DNA of 64,000 bases from Pirellulales bacterium. GTDB lineage: Bacteria; Planctomycetota; Planctomycetia; Pirellulales; Lacipirellulaceae. Both the position numbers and the translations under genes were made by a program. Of this stretch, positions 42,855 through 53,777 are shown one piece after another (position 1 is the first letter of the stretch; each line of letters starts with the position of its first letter). The stretch spans positions 248,001-312,000 of the forward strand of contig JAHBXQ010000004.1 in assembly GCA_019636345.1 (NCBI GenBank), written 5' to 3'. The notes beneath the pieces are model-generated. The model searched no databases and was not told the origin of the DNA. It worked only from the letters and a program-made list of their open reading frames with translations.

Positions 42855-44834
42855 CTACTCGGCGGCGTCGCGCGAGTTCCAGAATCGCTTGACGAGCGAG
42901 TCTGGGATGTTCCAGGCGGCGACGATCCATTCCCGCTCGGCATGCACGCCTTGGAAGGAAACGTCCTTGAGGAGGCCGACGACGCCTCCTTCCGGGACGA
43001 TCACCCCGCCGGCGTCGAGCACCGGGCCGAAGAACGCCGCGACCTTCTCGCGGACCAACTCGCGAGCGTCGGTGGTTAGCGGCGTTTCCAGTTCGACCTC
43101 GCCGATGCGCTCCAGGCGGTGGTCGCCGTAGGCGTCCCGGACTAGTCGGTACGGGATTCGGGCGGTTGTTCGGCCGGAGTGCGTGCGGCCGGCGATCTCG
43201 ACGGCGTCGAGGCGGACGACGAACGCGAACTCGTTGACCCCGGGATTCTGCAGCTCGATCGGCCGATGCTTGGCCATGGTGAACGACCACCGCGGCGCGC
43301 GCGAATGCACCATCAGCGGCGCCGGAAGTTGGGCGTGAAGGATCTTGGCGTACTGCATGAAGAATTCGTCGGAGAGCGTCTTGCCCCCCGTGATCGTCTC
43401 GGCCATGTTGCTTACGAACGAGACGTGAAAGCGCAGCACGACGTCGCCGGCGGGGCCTTGATCCGGGCATGGGGCGGCCGCCCCATGCTGTTCCCGTCCC
43501 CGGCACGAGCAGTTCATCGTCAACTCGGTCGACGAGCTGCGCGTCCCGTCGAAGGCGAGCGCGACCCCCTCCCGCACCAGCGGCGCCGTCACCTCCCCCA
43601 ACTGGCCGAGCGACGTGCGGATGTGTTCGATCTCGGCGCGAATCTCGTCGATCGCCTTGTCGACGAGGTCGTTGACTCGCTGCGACAACTGCTCGACGGT
43701 CGTCGAGCGGGCCTTCTGATCCATAAGGGCGCGCGAGTCGGGCTGCTCGATTCGTCGCCGGGCGATCCGTTCGACGAATTGCCGTTCGGCTGCCACGTCG
43801 GCGATCTTCGCTTTGACCTGCGGGGCGACGTCGGCCTCGCCCAGGTCCAGCCCGTCGGGGCCGAAGTAGATCGGCTTGACGGCCTGCGCGGTTCCCGTGG
43901 CGTCGAGGCGAATCGTCACCGGCCCCGTGACGCCGCGCGCCGTCGACTCGACCGTCCCCTCGTATTTCAGGGCCAACTCGGCGACGGCGTCGTTGGGTTC
44001 GGCGACAATCGAGACGTTGCCGTTCATGGCTGCGGATCCCCGAATCTGCATCTGGCGGCTCCGTTGCAAGGCGCCGCTCGGGGGGATCGTCACGAGTTCG
44101 CGCAGCACGATCGTCTCGGTGAGCGAGGTCGCCTTCACGGCGACGATGCGTCGCACCAGGTCGCTCGCGACGACGATCTGGGCATTGGGAAGCGACACGA
44201 GCGACCGAACCGTCGCGACCTCGGGCGCCAGTTGGCCCGTTCGCTCGAACCATCCGAGGGTCCGTCCCAGTTCGGCCGCGCGTGCGTCGCACGGGTCGGT
44301 CGCTAGGGCCTCGCACTGCCGGCGGGCGAGCGCCACGTGCTCCCTAAAGGCGCCGGCGAGATTGGGGTGGAGCGTCGCGTACGCTGCATCAAGATACGGG
44401 CCGATCGCCGCTCGCAACGGCGCGAACACAGGCGATTCAATTCCTCGCCGGTTCGAGAACGCCCAACGGCGCACCTCCTCGAGTTCGCCGAGGTCGGGGG
44501 ACGCGTCCGGCCGGAGATTGCGTTTGAGCTGATCCCATCGCAGGTGGGATTTCCAGTACTCGGCGTCGGGGCCAGGCTGCTCGGCGAACGCACGGTCGAC
44601 GCCGTCGACCGCCGCTTGCAGGTCGCGCCGCATCGTTTCAAGCCAGTCGGGCTTAGGCGCCTGATAGCGATCCGTGGCGGCGGCGAAGATCTCTGCGGCC
44701 CGCATGGCCGCGTCCGGAGTTCCTGGTACGGGCTCAGCAGCCGCGCTCGCGGCCTGCAGCCACGCTAGCGCGACGATTGCCGTGGGTCGCCGCAGGGCGG
44801 AGATCCACCGAAGTCCCGTCGATACCGTCCGCAT
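42855..44834 (-). CDS. Large secreted protein of unknown function
   Basis: 659 residues with a signal peptide (about 14-33, ASAAAEP). The first 170 residues are helical and rich in Ala/Arg (DWLETMRRDLQAAVDGVDRA); the middle is beta-rich (IVLRELVTIPPSG; VSIVAEPNDAVAELALKYEG); residues about 340-420 form an amphipathic coiled-coil-like stretch (STTVEQLSQRVNDLVDKAID); and the end is beta-rich again. One patch, MNCSCRGREQHGAAAPCPDQ, holds three cysteines. No domain was recognised. AAGGA lies 9 nt upstream of the ATG. It faces the small lipoprotein gene and diverges from the redoxin fusion. Confidence 0.8.
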   Translation of the reverse strand: MRTVSTGLRWISALRRPTAIVALAWLQAASAAAEPVPGTPDAAMRAAEIFAAATDRYQAPKPDWLETMRRDLQAAVDGVDRAFAEQPGPDAEYWKSHLRWDQLKRNLRPDASPDLGELEEVRRWAFSNRRGIESPVFAPLRAAIGPYLDAAYATLHPNLAGAFREHVALARRQCEALATDPCDARAAELGRTLGWFERTGQLAPEVATVRSLVSLPNAQIVVASDLVRRIVAVKATSLTETIVLRELVTIPPSGALQRSRQMQIRGSAAMNGNVSIVAEPNDAVAELALKYEGTVESTARGVTGPVTIRLDATGTAQAVKPIYFGPDGLDLGEADVAPQVKAKIADVAAERQFVERIARRRIEQPDSRALMDQKARSTTVEQLSQRVNDLVDKAIDEIRAEIEHIRTSLGQLGEVTAPLVREGVALAFDGTRSSSTELTMNCSCRGREQHGAAAPCPDQGPAGDVVLRFHVSFVSNMAETITGGKTLSDEFFMQYAKILHAQLPAPLMVHSRAPRWSFTMAKHRPIELQNPGVNEFAFVVRLDAVEIAGRTHSGRTTARIPYRLVRDAYGDHRLERIGEVELETPLTTDARELVREKVAAFFGPVLDAGGVIVPEGGVVGLLKDVSFQGVHAEREWIVAAWNIPDSLVKRFWNSRDAAE

Positions 44835-44942
44835 TTTCGTCTATCCTTCATCCGGCAGTACCTATCAAATCGGCGACCGAGAACCCCCGAATGGAGTCGG
44901 CGGGCGCGAGTTCCTGCGGGACGGCGTTCGACCCAGCGAGTT

Positions 44943-46784
44943 ATGACGACTAGCAGGATGACAAGAGTCGGCGTCCTCGGGACGCTCGTGACGATTGTGC
45001 TGTCCGCAGCCCTGCCGACAGCCGGACAGGAGCTGACGGGCCGGTGGGGCGACGTCCGGCTGCCGCGGCAATTGGTCGTCAATTCGCCGACCAAAAAGAC
45101 GAAGGCCCTGGCTGTCGTCACGCTTTCGACGACCTGCCCTCTTGCTCGCCGGCTCGTGCCGCGACTCAACGATTTGCAGCGGGAATACGCATCGGAGGGG
45201 GTCGACTTCGTCGCTTTGTTTCCCAACGGCGCCGACGACTTGGCCGAGATCGCCCGCTATGCGGTCGAAATGGACTTGGCCCTGCCGGTTTTCAAGGACG
45301 ATCCACACCAGCCGTGGCACGCGGAACTTGCCATGCGAACCACCCCGGCCGTGGTGCTGTTGGACGTTCGCGAGGGATTTTCGCTGAGCCGGGTCGTGTA
45401 TCGGGGCCAGATTGACGGCAAGTGGGCCGGCGGGACGCAAACCGGGGGGCAGCCGTATCTTGCCGAAGCCCTGGCCAGTTTCGTGGCCGGGACTCCCCCC
45501 GAGGTCCCCGAAACCGCGGCGTCGGGATGCAAGATCGAACCGCGGGCGTTCTACGAGCGGACCGATCTTGCCAAGGTCGAGTACTATCGCGACGTCCTGC
45601 CGCTGTTGCAGAACAGCTGTCAGAGTTGCCATCGCCCGGGAGAAGCGGGCGCCGAGTTGTTCGCGGCGTTCGATTCGTACGAAGCGGTCGCGGCGGCGAG
45701 CCCGACGATGCTCGACCGGATGCAGAACCGCATCATGCCCCCCTGGCACGCCGACGTGTCGCCCGAGGCGGGAGTCGGGGGGCTCAAGAACGATCCGCGG
45801 CTGACCGACCGACAAATCAACCTGTTTCGCGCGTGGGTTGAGGACGGCTGTCCGGCCGGCGATCCCGCCGACGCCCCGCCCGCCGTCGACTGGCCTGACC
45901 CCGAGGCGTGGAAGATCGGCGAGCCCGATCTCGTGTTCGCCATGCCCGAGCCGTACGTGGTTCCGCGCGAGCGGCTCGACGAGTACCAATATTACCGCGT
46001 GCCAGCCGACTTTCCCGAGGACCGCTATATCCAGGCGATCGAGGTCCGTCCCGGGAACAAGGCGGTGGTCCACCACATCGGCGCCATCGTCGGTCCCGCG
46101 ACCCAGGAGCCGCTCAGCTCGCATGAGGCGATGCTCAAGCTGTACGGGCTGGTCGGCGACCGGGTGCGAAAGATCGGCGACTACATCGCGGGCGATCCGT
46201 TCAACGCTCGGGTCTATCCGGAGCAGTACGCTCTCAAGCTCCCCGCGGGGCACGACATCTTTTTCGAGATGCACTACACCCCCACCGGCAAGAGCGAGGA
46301 GCACGACGTCTCGTCGATGGCCATCCGCTGGGCCGACGTCGAACCGGAGCACGTGCTGCAGACCAAGGTGTTCAATCGCAAGGACGTCCGCATCCCGCCG
46401 CACGAGGTGCACTACCAGCGGACTCACTACTGCCAGTTTTCGACCGACGTTTTGATCTACGCGCTTGGGCCCCACATGCACTTTCGGGGCAAAGACTTCA
46501 CGCTCTACAAGGTCGAGTTCCCGCAGACCGCCCAAGAGCGTCGGCGCCTTGTGCTGCGCGTGCCGACGTACCACTTTGGTTGGCAGCGGACGTACGAGTT
46601 CGAGACCCCGCTGCAACTCAAAGCGGGCGAAGCGCTGCTGGCCGTCACGCACTTCGACAATTCTCGCTTCAACCCCAACAACCCCGACCCCGAAGCCTTG
46701 GTGCGATACGGCCTGCTGTCGGAGCAAGAGATGCTCAACTTGCGGGTGAAGTACGAGCGGGTCGACTTCGGCGAGGACGAGTAG
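44943..46784 (+). CDS. Redoxin, cytochrome c and copper-monooxygenase-like fusion protein
   Basis: 613 residues with signal peptide (about 1-28). Domain 1 (30-185) is thioredoxin-like (LAVVTLSTTCPLARRLVPRL, KWAGGTQTGG) with a single Cys at the active position rather than CxxC. Domain 2 (about 215-300) has one haem c motif CQSCH and the planctomycete-type cytochrome pattern YRDVLPLLQNSC, MPPWHAD. Domain 3 (320-613) resembles copper type II ascorbate-dependent monooxygenases: VVHHIGAIVGP, FFEMHYTPTGK and GPHMHFRGKDF supply the His/Met copper ligands. Fusions of this order are known in planctomycetes and acidobacteria but their reaction is not established. Periplasmic. Confidence 0.85.
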   Translation: MTTSRMTRVGVLGTLVTIVLSAALPTAGQELTGRWGDVRLPRQLVVNSPTKKTKALAVVTLSTTCPLARRLVPRLNDLQREYASEGVDFVALFPNGADDLAEIARYAVEMDLALPVFKDDPHQPWHAELAMRTTPAVVLLDVREGFSLSRVVYRGQIDGKWAGGTQTGGQPYLAEALASFVAGTPPEVPETAASGCKIEPRAFYERTDLAKVEYYRDVLPLLQNSCQSCHRPGEAGAELFAAFDSYEAVAAASPTMLDRMQNRIMPPWHADVSPEAGVGGLKNDPRLTDRQINLFRAWVEDGCPAGDPADAPPAVDWPDPEAWKIGEPDLVFAMPEPYVVPRERLDEYQYYRVPADFPEDRYIQAIEVRPGNKAVVHHIGAIVGPATQEPLSSHEAMLKLYGLVGDRVRKIGDYIAGDPFNARVYPEQYALKLPAGHDIFFEMHYTPTGKSEEHDVSSMAIRWADVEPEHVLQTKVFNRKDVRIPPHEVHYQRTHYCQFSTDVLIYALGPHMHFRGKDFTLYKVEFPQTAQERRRLVLRVPTYHFGWQRTYEFETPLQLKAGEALLAVTHFDNSRFNPNNPDPEALVRYGLLSEQEMLNLRVKYERVDFGEDE

Positions 46785-47064
46785 CACGCTCGCGATGGTC
46801 GCTCGACCGAGCGGATGCGACCGGGCGCTTTGTCAGCTCGAGTCTTTTGGGCTGTTTCAAAGCGCTCGTTGTCGGTTCGATCCGAAACGACTGGGCAATT
46901 TCCTCGTCCTGCGCCGCGTCTCAGGGGATCGATGTGACCGGTTGCGGCAAATTGGGTATCATCAAGCGTGCGGCGACGTGACGCACAGCGCTTCCCCATG
47001 CCGGCCTCGGCACGTCCCCAGCGGGCGATCGCGACGTCGGCGCACCCTGTTCGGAGCCCGAACG

Positions 47065-47310
47065 ATGGAATTCTTGTGGTTTCTGATGATCGGTCTCGCC
47101 GCGGGTTGGTTGGCCGGGCAGATCATGAAGGGGGGCGGCGCCGGGCTCGTCGGCGACCTGATCGTCGGCGTCATCGGCGCCGTGCTGGGGGGATTTCTCT
47201 TCGGCTTGCTGGGGCTCAGGGCAACGGGGCTCCTCGGGCAGTTGATCACCGCCACCGTCGGGGCCATCGTCCTCATCGCGCTGTTGCGGTATCTTAAACG
47301 CAACACGTAA
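47065..47310 (+). CDS. GlsB/YeaQ/YmgE-family membrane protein
   Basis: 81 residues with three transmembrane helices: FLMIGLAAGWLAGQIMKGGG, LIVGVIGAVLGGFLFGLLGL and a third ending in ALLRYLKRNT. This matches the transglycosylase-associated (GlsB/YeaQ) family of stress-linked inner-membrane proteins of about 80-90 residues. The start at 47065 gives the full family length; longer frames from 46795 add Cys/Arg-rich sequence without similarity. Function not established in any organism with certainty. Confidence 0.88.
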   Translation: MEFLWFLMIGLAAGWLAGQIMKGGGAGLVGDLIVGVIGAVLGGFLFGLLGLRATGLLGQLITATVGAIVLIALLRYLKRNT

Positions 47311-47467
47311 CGTGCCGCCGCCATCCGCGGAGGAGCGGCGCCCCAGCCCGTCCCATGAGCTCCCCGCGTGCATCCCATGCCGGGGGCTGCGACGGCGACG
47401 TCGTGACGCCCGTTTCGGCTTGTCGGCTCCCTCGTCTTGAATCGCTCTCTTGCTGAAGGCCCTCGCC

Positions 47468-48760
47468 ATGAGCGATCGTATGCTCGAGTCTCGGACCGCC
47501 TCGCGCCGCGTGTTCTTGGGACGGTTCGCCGCCGCGTGCGGCGCCTCGGCGGTCCCGCGCTTCGTCCGCGCGCAGCCGACCGCGGCCAACGAACGATTGG
47601 GGATCGGCGTCATCGGCACGGGGGGAATGGGCTCGAGCCACCTGGATTGGCATCTGTCCCGCGACGACGTTCGCGTGGTCGCGCTCTGCGACGTCGACCA
47701 GCGGCATCTCGACGCGGCGCGATCCAAGACAGGGGGGAAGTGCCCCGCGTTTCGCGACTTTCGCGAATTGCTGAGCCGGCCCGACGTCGACGCCGTCGTC
47801 ATTGCCGCCCCCGATCACTGGCACGGGCTGATCGCCGTCGCCGCCGCCCAGGCCGGAAAGCATATCTACTGCGAGAAGCCGCTGACGAACTCGATTGCCG
47901 AAGGACGCGCCGTCTGCCGAGCCGTGAAGCGAGCGGAGGTCGTCCTGCAGACCGGTTCGCACGAGCGTTCCAGCCCCGGCGCGCAACTCGCTCGGCGGCT
48001 CGTCGAGAGCGGCCGCCTCGGCGAGATTCGGCGGGTGAGGATCCATTTGCCGACCAATGATCCCCACTTGTTGGAGGTAAAAAACCTCCAGGCGCCTCCG
48101 CCAGAGATGCCTGTGCCTGCAGAGTTGGACTACGACTTCTGGCTCGGCCACGCGCCGCTGGCGCCCTACACCGAAAAGCGCTGCCACTTCTGGTGGCGAT
48201 TCCACAGCGCTTACGGCGGCGGCGAGATGACCGACCGCGGCGCCCACGTGATCGATCTCGCCCAAATGATCCTCGGCCGCGACGACACGGGTCCCGTCCG
48301 GATCGAGGCCGCAGGAGAAGTTTCGCCCAGCGGCTTCTACGACGCCTTCTTGCAGTTCCGCTTCGAGAACCGGTACCCCGACGGCGTGGTGATGACGGGC
48401 GACAACACCGGCCCCCGCGGCGTGTTGTTCGAGGGAGCCGAAGGAAAGCTGTTCGTCGAGGTGCACGGCGGGGCGCTCACGGCCGAACCCGCCGCGTTGC
48501 TCGAGGGGTTCGCCCTCTCGGAGGGGAACCCATATGAGCTCCACCGCCGGCAGTTCCTCGCTGCGATCCGCACGGGAGCAGCCGTCGCCGCGCCGGCCGA
48601 GGCGGGGCATCGCACGGCGACGATCTGCCATCTCAATAACCATAGCCTGCGGCTGGGCCGGGCGTTCGATTGGGACCCGACGACCGAACGGTCAACCGAC
48701 GACGAGGTGAACGCCCGCCTCGCCCCGCACATGCGGGCGCCCTGGTCGCTGGACGCGTAA
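47468..48760 (+). CDS. Exported Gfo/Idh/MocA-family oxidoreductase
   Basis: 430 residues with twin-arginine-like signal (SRRVFLGRFAAACG). Rossmann motif GVIGTGGMGSSH, the marker CEKPLTNSIAEG and the second-domain GGGEMTDRGAHVIDLAQMIL are in place, with DHWHG before the marker. Like the enzyme at 36755, with which it shares family and export type, it is likely to be a periplasmic sugar dehydrogenase or epimerase with bound NAD(P). No carbohydrate genes lie beside it. ATG 47468 is chosen; the TTG at 47450 adds six residues. Confidence 0.86.
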   Translation: MSDRMLESRTASRRVFLGRFAAACGASAVPRFVRAQPTAANERLGIGVIGTGGMGSSHLDWHLSRDDVRVVALCDVDQRHLDAARSKTGGKCPAFRDFRELLSRPDVDAVVIAAPDHWHGLIAVAAAQAGKHIYCEKPLTNSIAEGRAVCRAVKRAEVVLQTGSHERSSPGAQLARRLVESGRLGEIRRVRIHLPTNDPHLLEVKNLQAPPPEMPVPAELDYDFWLGHAPLAPYTEKRCHFWWRFHSAYGGGEMTDRGAHVIDLAQMILGRDDTGPVRIEAAGEVSPSGFYDAFLQFRFENRYPDGVVMTGDNTGPRGVLFEGAEGKLFVEVHGGALTAEPAALLEGFALSEGNPYELHRRQFLAAIRTGAAVAAPAEAGHRTATICHLNNHSLRLGRAFDWDPTTERSTDDEVNARLAPHMRAPWSLDA

Positions 48761-48941
48761 CGGTTCGGTGCGGCTGCCGCTGAGCCTTGCCGAAGTGATC
48801 TTTTTCTCGGTCGCGGACTCGGAGATATTAGTCGTCCGCCCGACAACCGGGGACCGTCGGCGAGCAGGCATCCGGCCCTGCCGCAGACACGGCCCCGGGC
48901 CGGCTTGTCGTGACCCCGCTGCGTTTGAAAAGGAATCTCTC

Positions 48942-49799
48942 ATGCTTCGACGTCGACCGCTTTACGCTCGCTCGCTCTCGTGCGTCCGGCTCGCTTGGCG
49001 ACTGCTGCCCGCTCTGGCGCTCATCGTCGGCGGGACAGAGGCCGCACGCGGGCAGTCGCTCGACGGTACGTGGGAGATCTCGATGATCGTCGCCAACGGC
49101 CGGGTTCTGACGGCCGACGAGATTCGCCGCGGCTACGCGGCCGACGGGCGGATCACGATCGCCGGCCAGACCGCGCGGCTGGCGGTCCCGTACGGATCGT
49201 CCTCGCGCGAGATTCCGTTGCGCGTCGATTGGACCCGCACCCCCGCGACGATCGACGTCGCACTCGCCCCCGGCAGCGGGGGGCACGGGGTGGCGATGCT
49301 CAGCGGCAACGCGGCGATCATCTGTCTGGCGAGCCAGGAGCGCCCGCGGGCTGCGTCGTTCTCCTCGACGCCCGAGAACGGCAACCTGCTGCTGTCGCTC
49401 ACTCGGCTCGCCGGCGGATCGACCCCCGCCCCGGGCGCTCCGCCGCTTCTGCCGCCGACGAGCTACAGCGACGACCAACTCCGCACGATGCTCGTGGGGA
49501 CCTGGGGCCATCAAACCCCCGACATGACCCGGCTGATCACCCTCAACGGCGACGGCACGATGAGCGCGGCGGTGACCTGGAAGGACCAGTTCAAGAAGAT
49601 CTTTCACCCCGACGTCCGCTCGAGCGGCACATGGAGCGTCAAGGGCGGGGTCGTCGTCGCCCAAGTGACCGCATCGACCGACAAGAACGCCCGCGGGCAG
49701 GTCTACTCGTACCGCATCCGCTCGATCAACGACAAAGAACTGCTGGCCGTCGATCAGGACGGCCAACTGCGGCAAGAGTGGAAAGCGCCGACGCCATAG
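48942..49799 (+). CDS. Secreted protein with two small beta-barrel-like (TIGR03067-like) repeats
   Basis: 285 residues with signal peptide (about 12-36). Two related modules start with LDGTWEISMIVANGRVLTAD (about 39) and with MLVGTWGHQTPDMTRLITLN (about 178), each with GTW and a strand-rich body (SSGTWSVKGGVVVAQVTAST). The first recalls the planctomycete paralogous TIGR03067 domain. Between them is a Pro-rich linker (GAPPLLPPTSY). The ATG at 48942 has AAAAGGA 8 nt upstream. Function unknown. Confidence 0.75.
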   Translation: MLRRRPLYARSLSCVRLAWRLLPALALIVGGTEAARGQSLDGTWEISMIVANGRVLTADEIRRGYAADGRITIAGQTARLAVPYGSSSREIPLRVDWTRTPATIDVALAPGSGGHGVAMLSGNAAIICLASQERPRAASFSSTPENGNLLLSLTRLAGGSTPAPGAPPLLPPTSYSDDQLRTMLVGTWGHQTPDMTRLITLNGDGTMSAAVTWKDQFKKIFHPDVRSSGTWSVKGGVVVAQVTASTDKNARGQVYSYRIRSINDKELLAVDQDGQLRQEWKAPTP

Positions 49800-49916
49800 C
49801 CTCAGCTAGGGCCGTCAGGTGGGCTCGCCGTTTAGGTGCGAAGCGATCCGTACTGGCCGACGATCAACTTGATCGGGGCCGCGGGTCGGGTCCGATTCGG
49901 ATGATCGGGCCGCACA

Positions 49917-49941
49917 AGCCCCCGGTCGCTGACCGGGGGCT
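49917..49941. repeat. Perfect hairpin repeat 1
   Basis: AGCCCCCGGTC (49917-49927), a 3-nt loop, and its perfect complement (49931-49941). A near copy with one bulge lies at 53361-53386 and a related AGCCCCCAG stem at 55554-55578. This suggests a dispersed genomic repeat that may also terminate transcription. Confidence 0.75.
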
Positions 49942-49988
49942 AAATGACGAGTGGGTCGAGTTCGGCGAGCGCCGGAGCTGCGTAGGCA

Positions 49989-50031
49989 ACTCTCTGGTGA
50001 GAGTTGTAAACCCCAACTCTCACCAGAGAGT
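49989..50031. repeat. Nested 18-bp inverted repeat
   Basis: Two perfect 18-bp arms (49989-50006 and 50014-50031) with a 7-nt loop. Each arm is itself nearly palindromic (AACTCTC....GAGAGTT), so either one large or two small hairpins can form. The surrounding 49800-50160 has no gene; it also encodes, in a non-coding frame, the phrase NSHQRV twice, from the two arms. Confidence 0.8.
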
Positions 50032-50160
50032 CGGCTACGTATCGCGGCCACGCATCCCGGCGATGTGAGGCGCCGCCCAAGGAATTGCGTGCCACTGGCT
50101 CCGCCAGCGGCGATGGGACGGCCGCTAGAAGGGTAGGCACTGGCATGCCGCGGGTGGAAT

Positions 50161-51438
50161 CTATGCATGCTTGGCCACCGGTTGCACTGGCGACACACCA
50201 AGTGTGCCCCCATCGGCAGCTATCTCGCCTAGGGTACTTGGCGTAAACCATTCAAAATCACGGGCAACTACTTCGCGAATCAGGGAAGGGATATGGTTCC
50301 GGAACTCGAACGATGACTGGCCAACTCGCTTAACCCCAGTCCCGTTTCTTGGCAGGAAGAAACAACGCCCCTCCTTGCTTTGTGCTATGGCGGCGTATGC
50401 GTTTGCGTCCTCGCGTACTATCGAGTCGATTGATTCGTTCTTCCACATCCTAATGTCATAGCAGCCGAAGGCGCCTGGATCCTCATGTCCATTTATTTCG
50501 ATTTCGTATACTGCTGGGTTGTTGTAGATAAAAAGTGGTTTAGGTGCGATAGTCTCGCCAACGCATATGCCGTTCACGAACAATCTAAGTGCTGTGGATA
50601 GGTCGTTGGAGAGATCTGCTGAAAACGCGACATAACATGGTGCTTGCCAGTCGACAGGCTCATCGCTGGACACTTTTGCTGTCGATCCAGTCGCATCAAC
50701 CACGCAAAGCCAGAGCTTCTGCTCTTCCGAAATGCCGAGTGACCATGATGTCAATTGAAGCGGGTTCCTTGCACGAACAATGGTCATCGACGCGCGCTGT
50801 GGCAATGCTCGAATCACTAGCCCAACGCTTAATTGCAACGTCAAGAGTTCAGCGAGAAGGTGGCGGGCAATGTGCAAAACAGAATTACCTATCTCATGCA
50901 TTGCCCTGATCCAGAAAGGAACGCCACCCACGATGCAGATAGTCATGTCCTTATTAAATCGTTCGTTGACATGAAGTGCATAATGGGCTCCTCCGGCGCG
51001 GTTCGCTACATGCTCTATAACGTCACGCACGCGGTACACGTTCTCTCTAGTTTGTAGTACTACCAAATCGAGTAGGGCTGGGATCGAAATTTCCTTCTGA
51101 CCGGGCTCCTCGCGTTGATACGTGGCATTTATGCCAGGCATTCGGAGTTGCTGGCTATCGGCCATCGCGGGAGCATCGAAAGTCGCAAACCGACAGGCAA
51201 AGATTCTGGCATCTGGATGGTAGGTGTCGATAAGTTGCTTAAGAAGTGGCGGAGATTGTTTGTTCCTCTCGGTCAATAGCGCTCTCAGCTGTCCACCGAT
51301 AGGAATTGCGGCATAGTGACGTCCTGCCTCGATCGAAGTGATTCCATCTCGAAGGATCTGTATGGCATCAAGAAGTTCGGCGATACGGGCTGCATCGTTC
51401 TTGCGAGTGTCCGGTGTTCTGACGGGTCTTGGTTTCAC
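50161..51438 (-). CDS. Unrecognised protein of low GC, LamG-like C-terminus
   Basis: 425 residues, GTG start at 51438 with GGAA about 7 nt upstream. The N-terminal part is helical (IAELLDAIQILRDGITSIEA). Residues about 230-350 look like a concanavalin/LamG sandwich: LWLCVVDATGST, YVAFSADLSNDLSTALRLFV, NGICVGE, AVYEIEINGHEDPGAFGCYD. No signal peptide or membrane segment is evident. By eye the gene is near 50% GC against more than 65% around it and uses ATA, AGA and TTA codons avoided elsewhere, so it was probably acquired recently. It sits between the hairpin cluster and groEL. Function unknown. Confidence 0.7.
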   Translation of the reverse strand: MKPRPVRTPDTRKNDAARIAELLDAIQILRDGITSIEAGRHYAAIPIGGQLRALLTERNKQSPPLLKQLIDTYHPDARIFACRFATFDAPAMADSQQLRMPGINATYQREEPGQKEISIPALLDLVVLQTRENVYRVRDVIEHVANRAGGAHYALHVNERFNKDMTICIVGGVPFWIRAMHEIGNSVLHIARHLLAELLTLQLSVGLVIRALPQRASMTIVRARNPLQLTSWSLGISEEQKLWLCVVDATGSTAKVSSDEPVDWQAPCYVAFSADLSNDLSTALRLFVNGICVGETIAPKPLFIYNNPAVYEIEINGHEDPGAFGCYDIRMWKNESIDSIVREDANAYAAIAQSKEGRCFFLPRNGTGVKRVGQSSFEFRNHIPSLIREVVARDFEWFTPSTLGEIAADGGTLGVSPVQPVAKHA

Positions 51439-51564
51439 GTGGCCATTCCAATTCGTGAAATTCGAGTGGCAAAGACGCTAGCAATGTCAACTTGGCTACT
51501 CGGATCGGACGCTTAGCAGTTGTAAGAGGTTCACGTGCTGGCGATACTGCAAGTGGCTACAAGA

Positions 51565-51596
51565 AACGAGCCCCGGCCGCAAGGCCGGGGCTCGTT
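51565..51596 (-). terminator. Rho-independent-type terminator of groEL
   Basis: Stem AACGAGCCCCGGCC pairs perfectly with its complement over a GCAA loop (14-bp stem, 51565-51578 and 51583-51596). Reading the minus strand it is followed by a short T-rich run (TTTCTTG), about 100 bp after the groEL stop. Confidence 0.75.
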
Positions 51597-51698
51597 GGTT
51601 CTTTCACGCTTAGTCGCCTTGCAGGACGGACCGTCGCTGGGCGAGGCGGGCTCGCGGGATCGGCGGCGGGTTGTCCGGCTGGGCGTCTTCCATGAATT

Positions 51699-53336
<1,638 letters not shown>

Positions 53337-53360
53337 TTAGTGGCTGTTGTGTCGGGACTT

Positions 53361-53386
53361 AGCCCCCGGCGAGTCGCCGGGGGGCT
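53361..53386. repeat. Hairpin repeat 2, between groES and groEL
   Basis: AGCCCCCGGCGA (53361-53372) pairs with TCGCCGGGGGGCT (53374-53386) with one bulged base. It is close in sequence to hairpin 1 at 49917 and is followed by a second, diverged GGCCCCCGGTCA stem. It could tune the groES:groEL ratio or be a passive repeat. Confidence 0.6.
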
Positions 53387-53459
53387 TCGATTCGGCCCCC
53401 GGTCAATGATCGGGAGCTCAATCGGGGATGGTTCGTCGGCGGCGGTTGGCCGGGATTGA

Positions 53460-53777
53460 CTATTCGATGACCGCCAAAATGTCCCCTTCGCTCATGAGGA
53501 GATATTCCTCGTCGTCGATCTCGATGTTCTCGGGGGCGTAGCTGGTGAAGAGAACCCGGTCGCCGACCTTGACCTGCATGGCGCCGCGGGTGCCGTCGTC
53601 GAGCAACTTGCCGGTGCCGATAGCCACCACCGTGCCGCGGCTCGGCTTGTCCTTGGCCGAGTCGGGCAGCACGATCCCGCCGGCAGTGATTTCCTGCGAC
53701 TCGTCGCGGCTGACGACGACCTTGTCGCCCAGGGGTTGCAGGGCGACCTTGCTCTTCTTCTTGGTGGCCGTGGCCAT
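53460..53777 (-). CDS. groES: 10-kDa co-chaperonin GroES
   Basis: 105-residue lid of the GroEL cage. LQPLGDKVVVSRDESQEITA and GGIVLPDSAKDKPSRGTVVA (mobile loop), KVGDRVLFTSYAPENIEIDD and ILAVIE are the standard family segments. The ATG at 53777 has GGAGGAA 5 nt upstream, and the short basic lead MATATKKKSKV is normal. It precedes groEL in the groESL order. No CIRCE operator (TTAGCACTC inverted repeat) is visible upstream, so HrcA control is not supported here. Confidence 0.96.
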   Translation of the reverse strand: MATATKKKSKVALQPLGDKVVVSRDESQEITAGGIVLPDSAKDKPSRGTVVAIGTGKLLDDGTRGAMQVKVGDRVLFTSYAPENIEIDDEEYLLMSEGDILAVIE

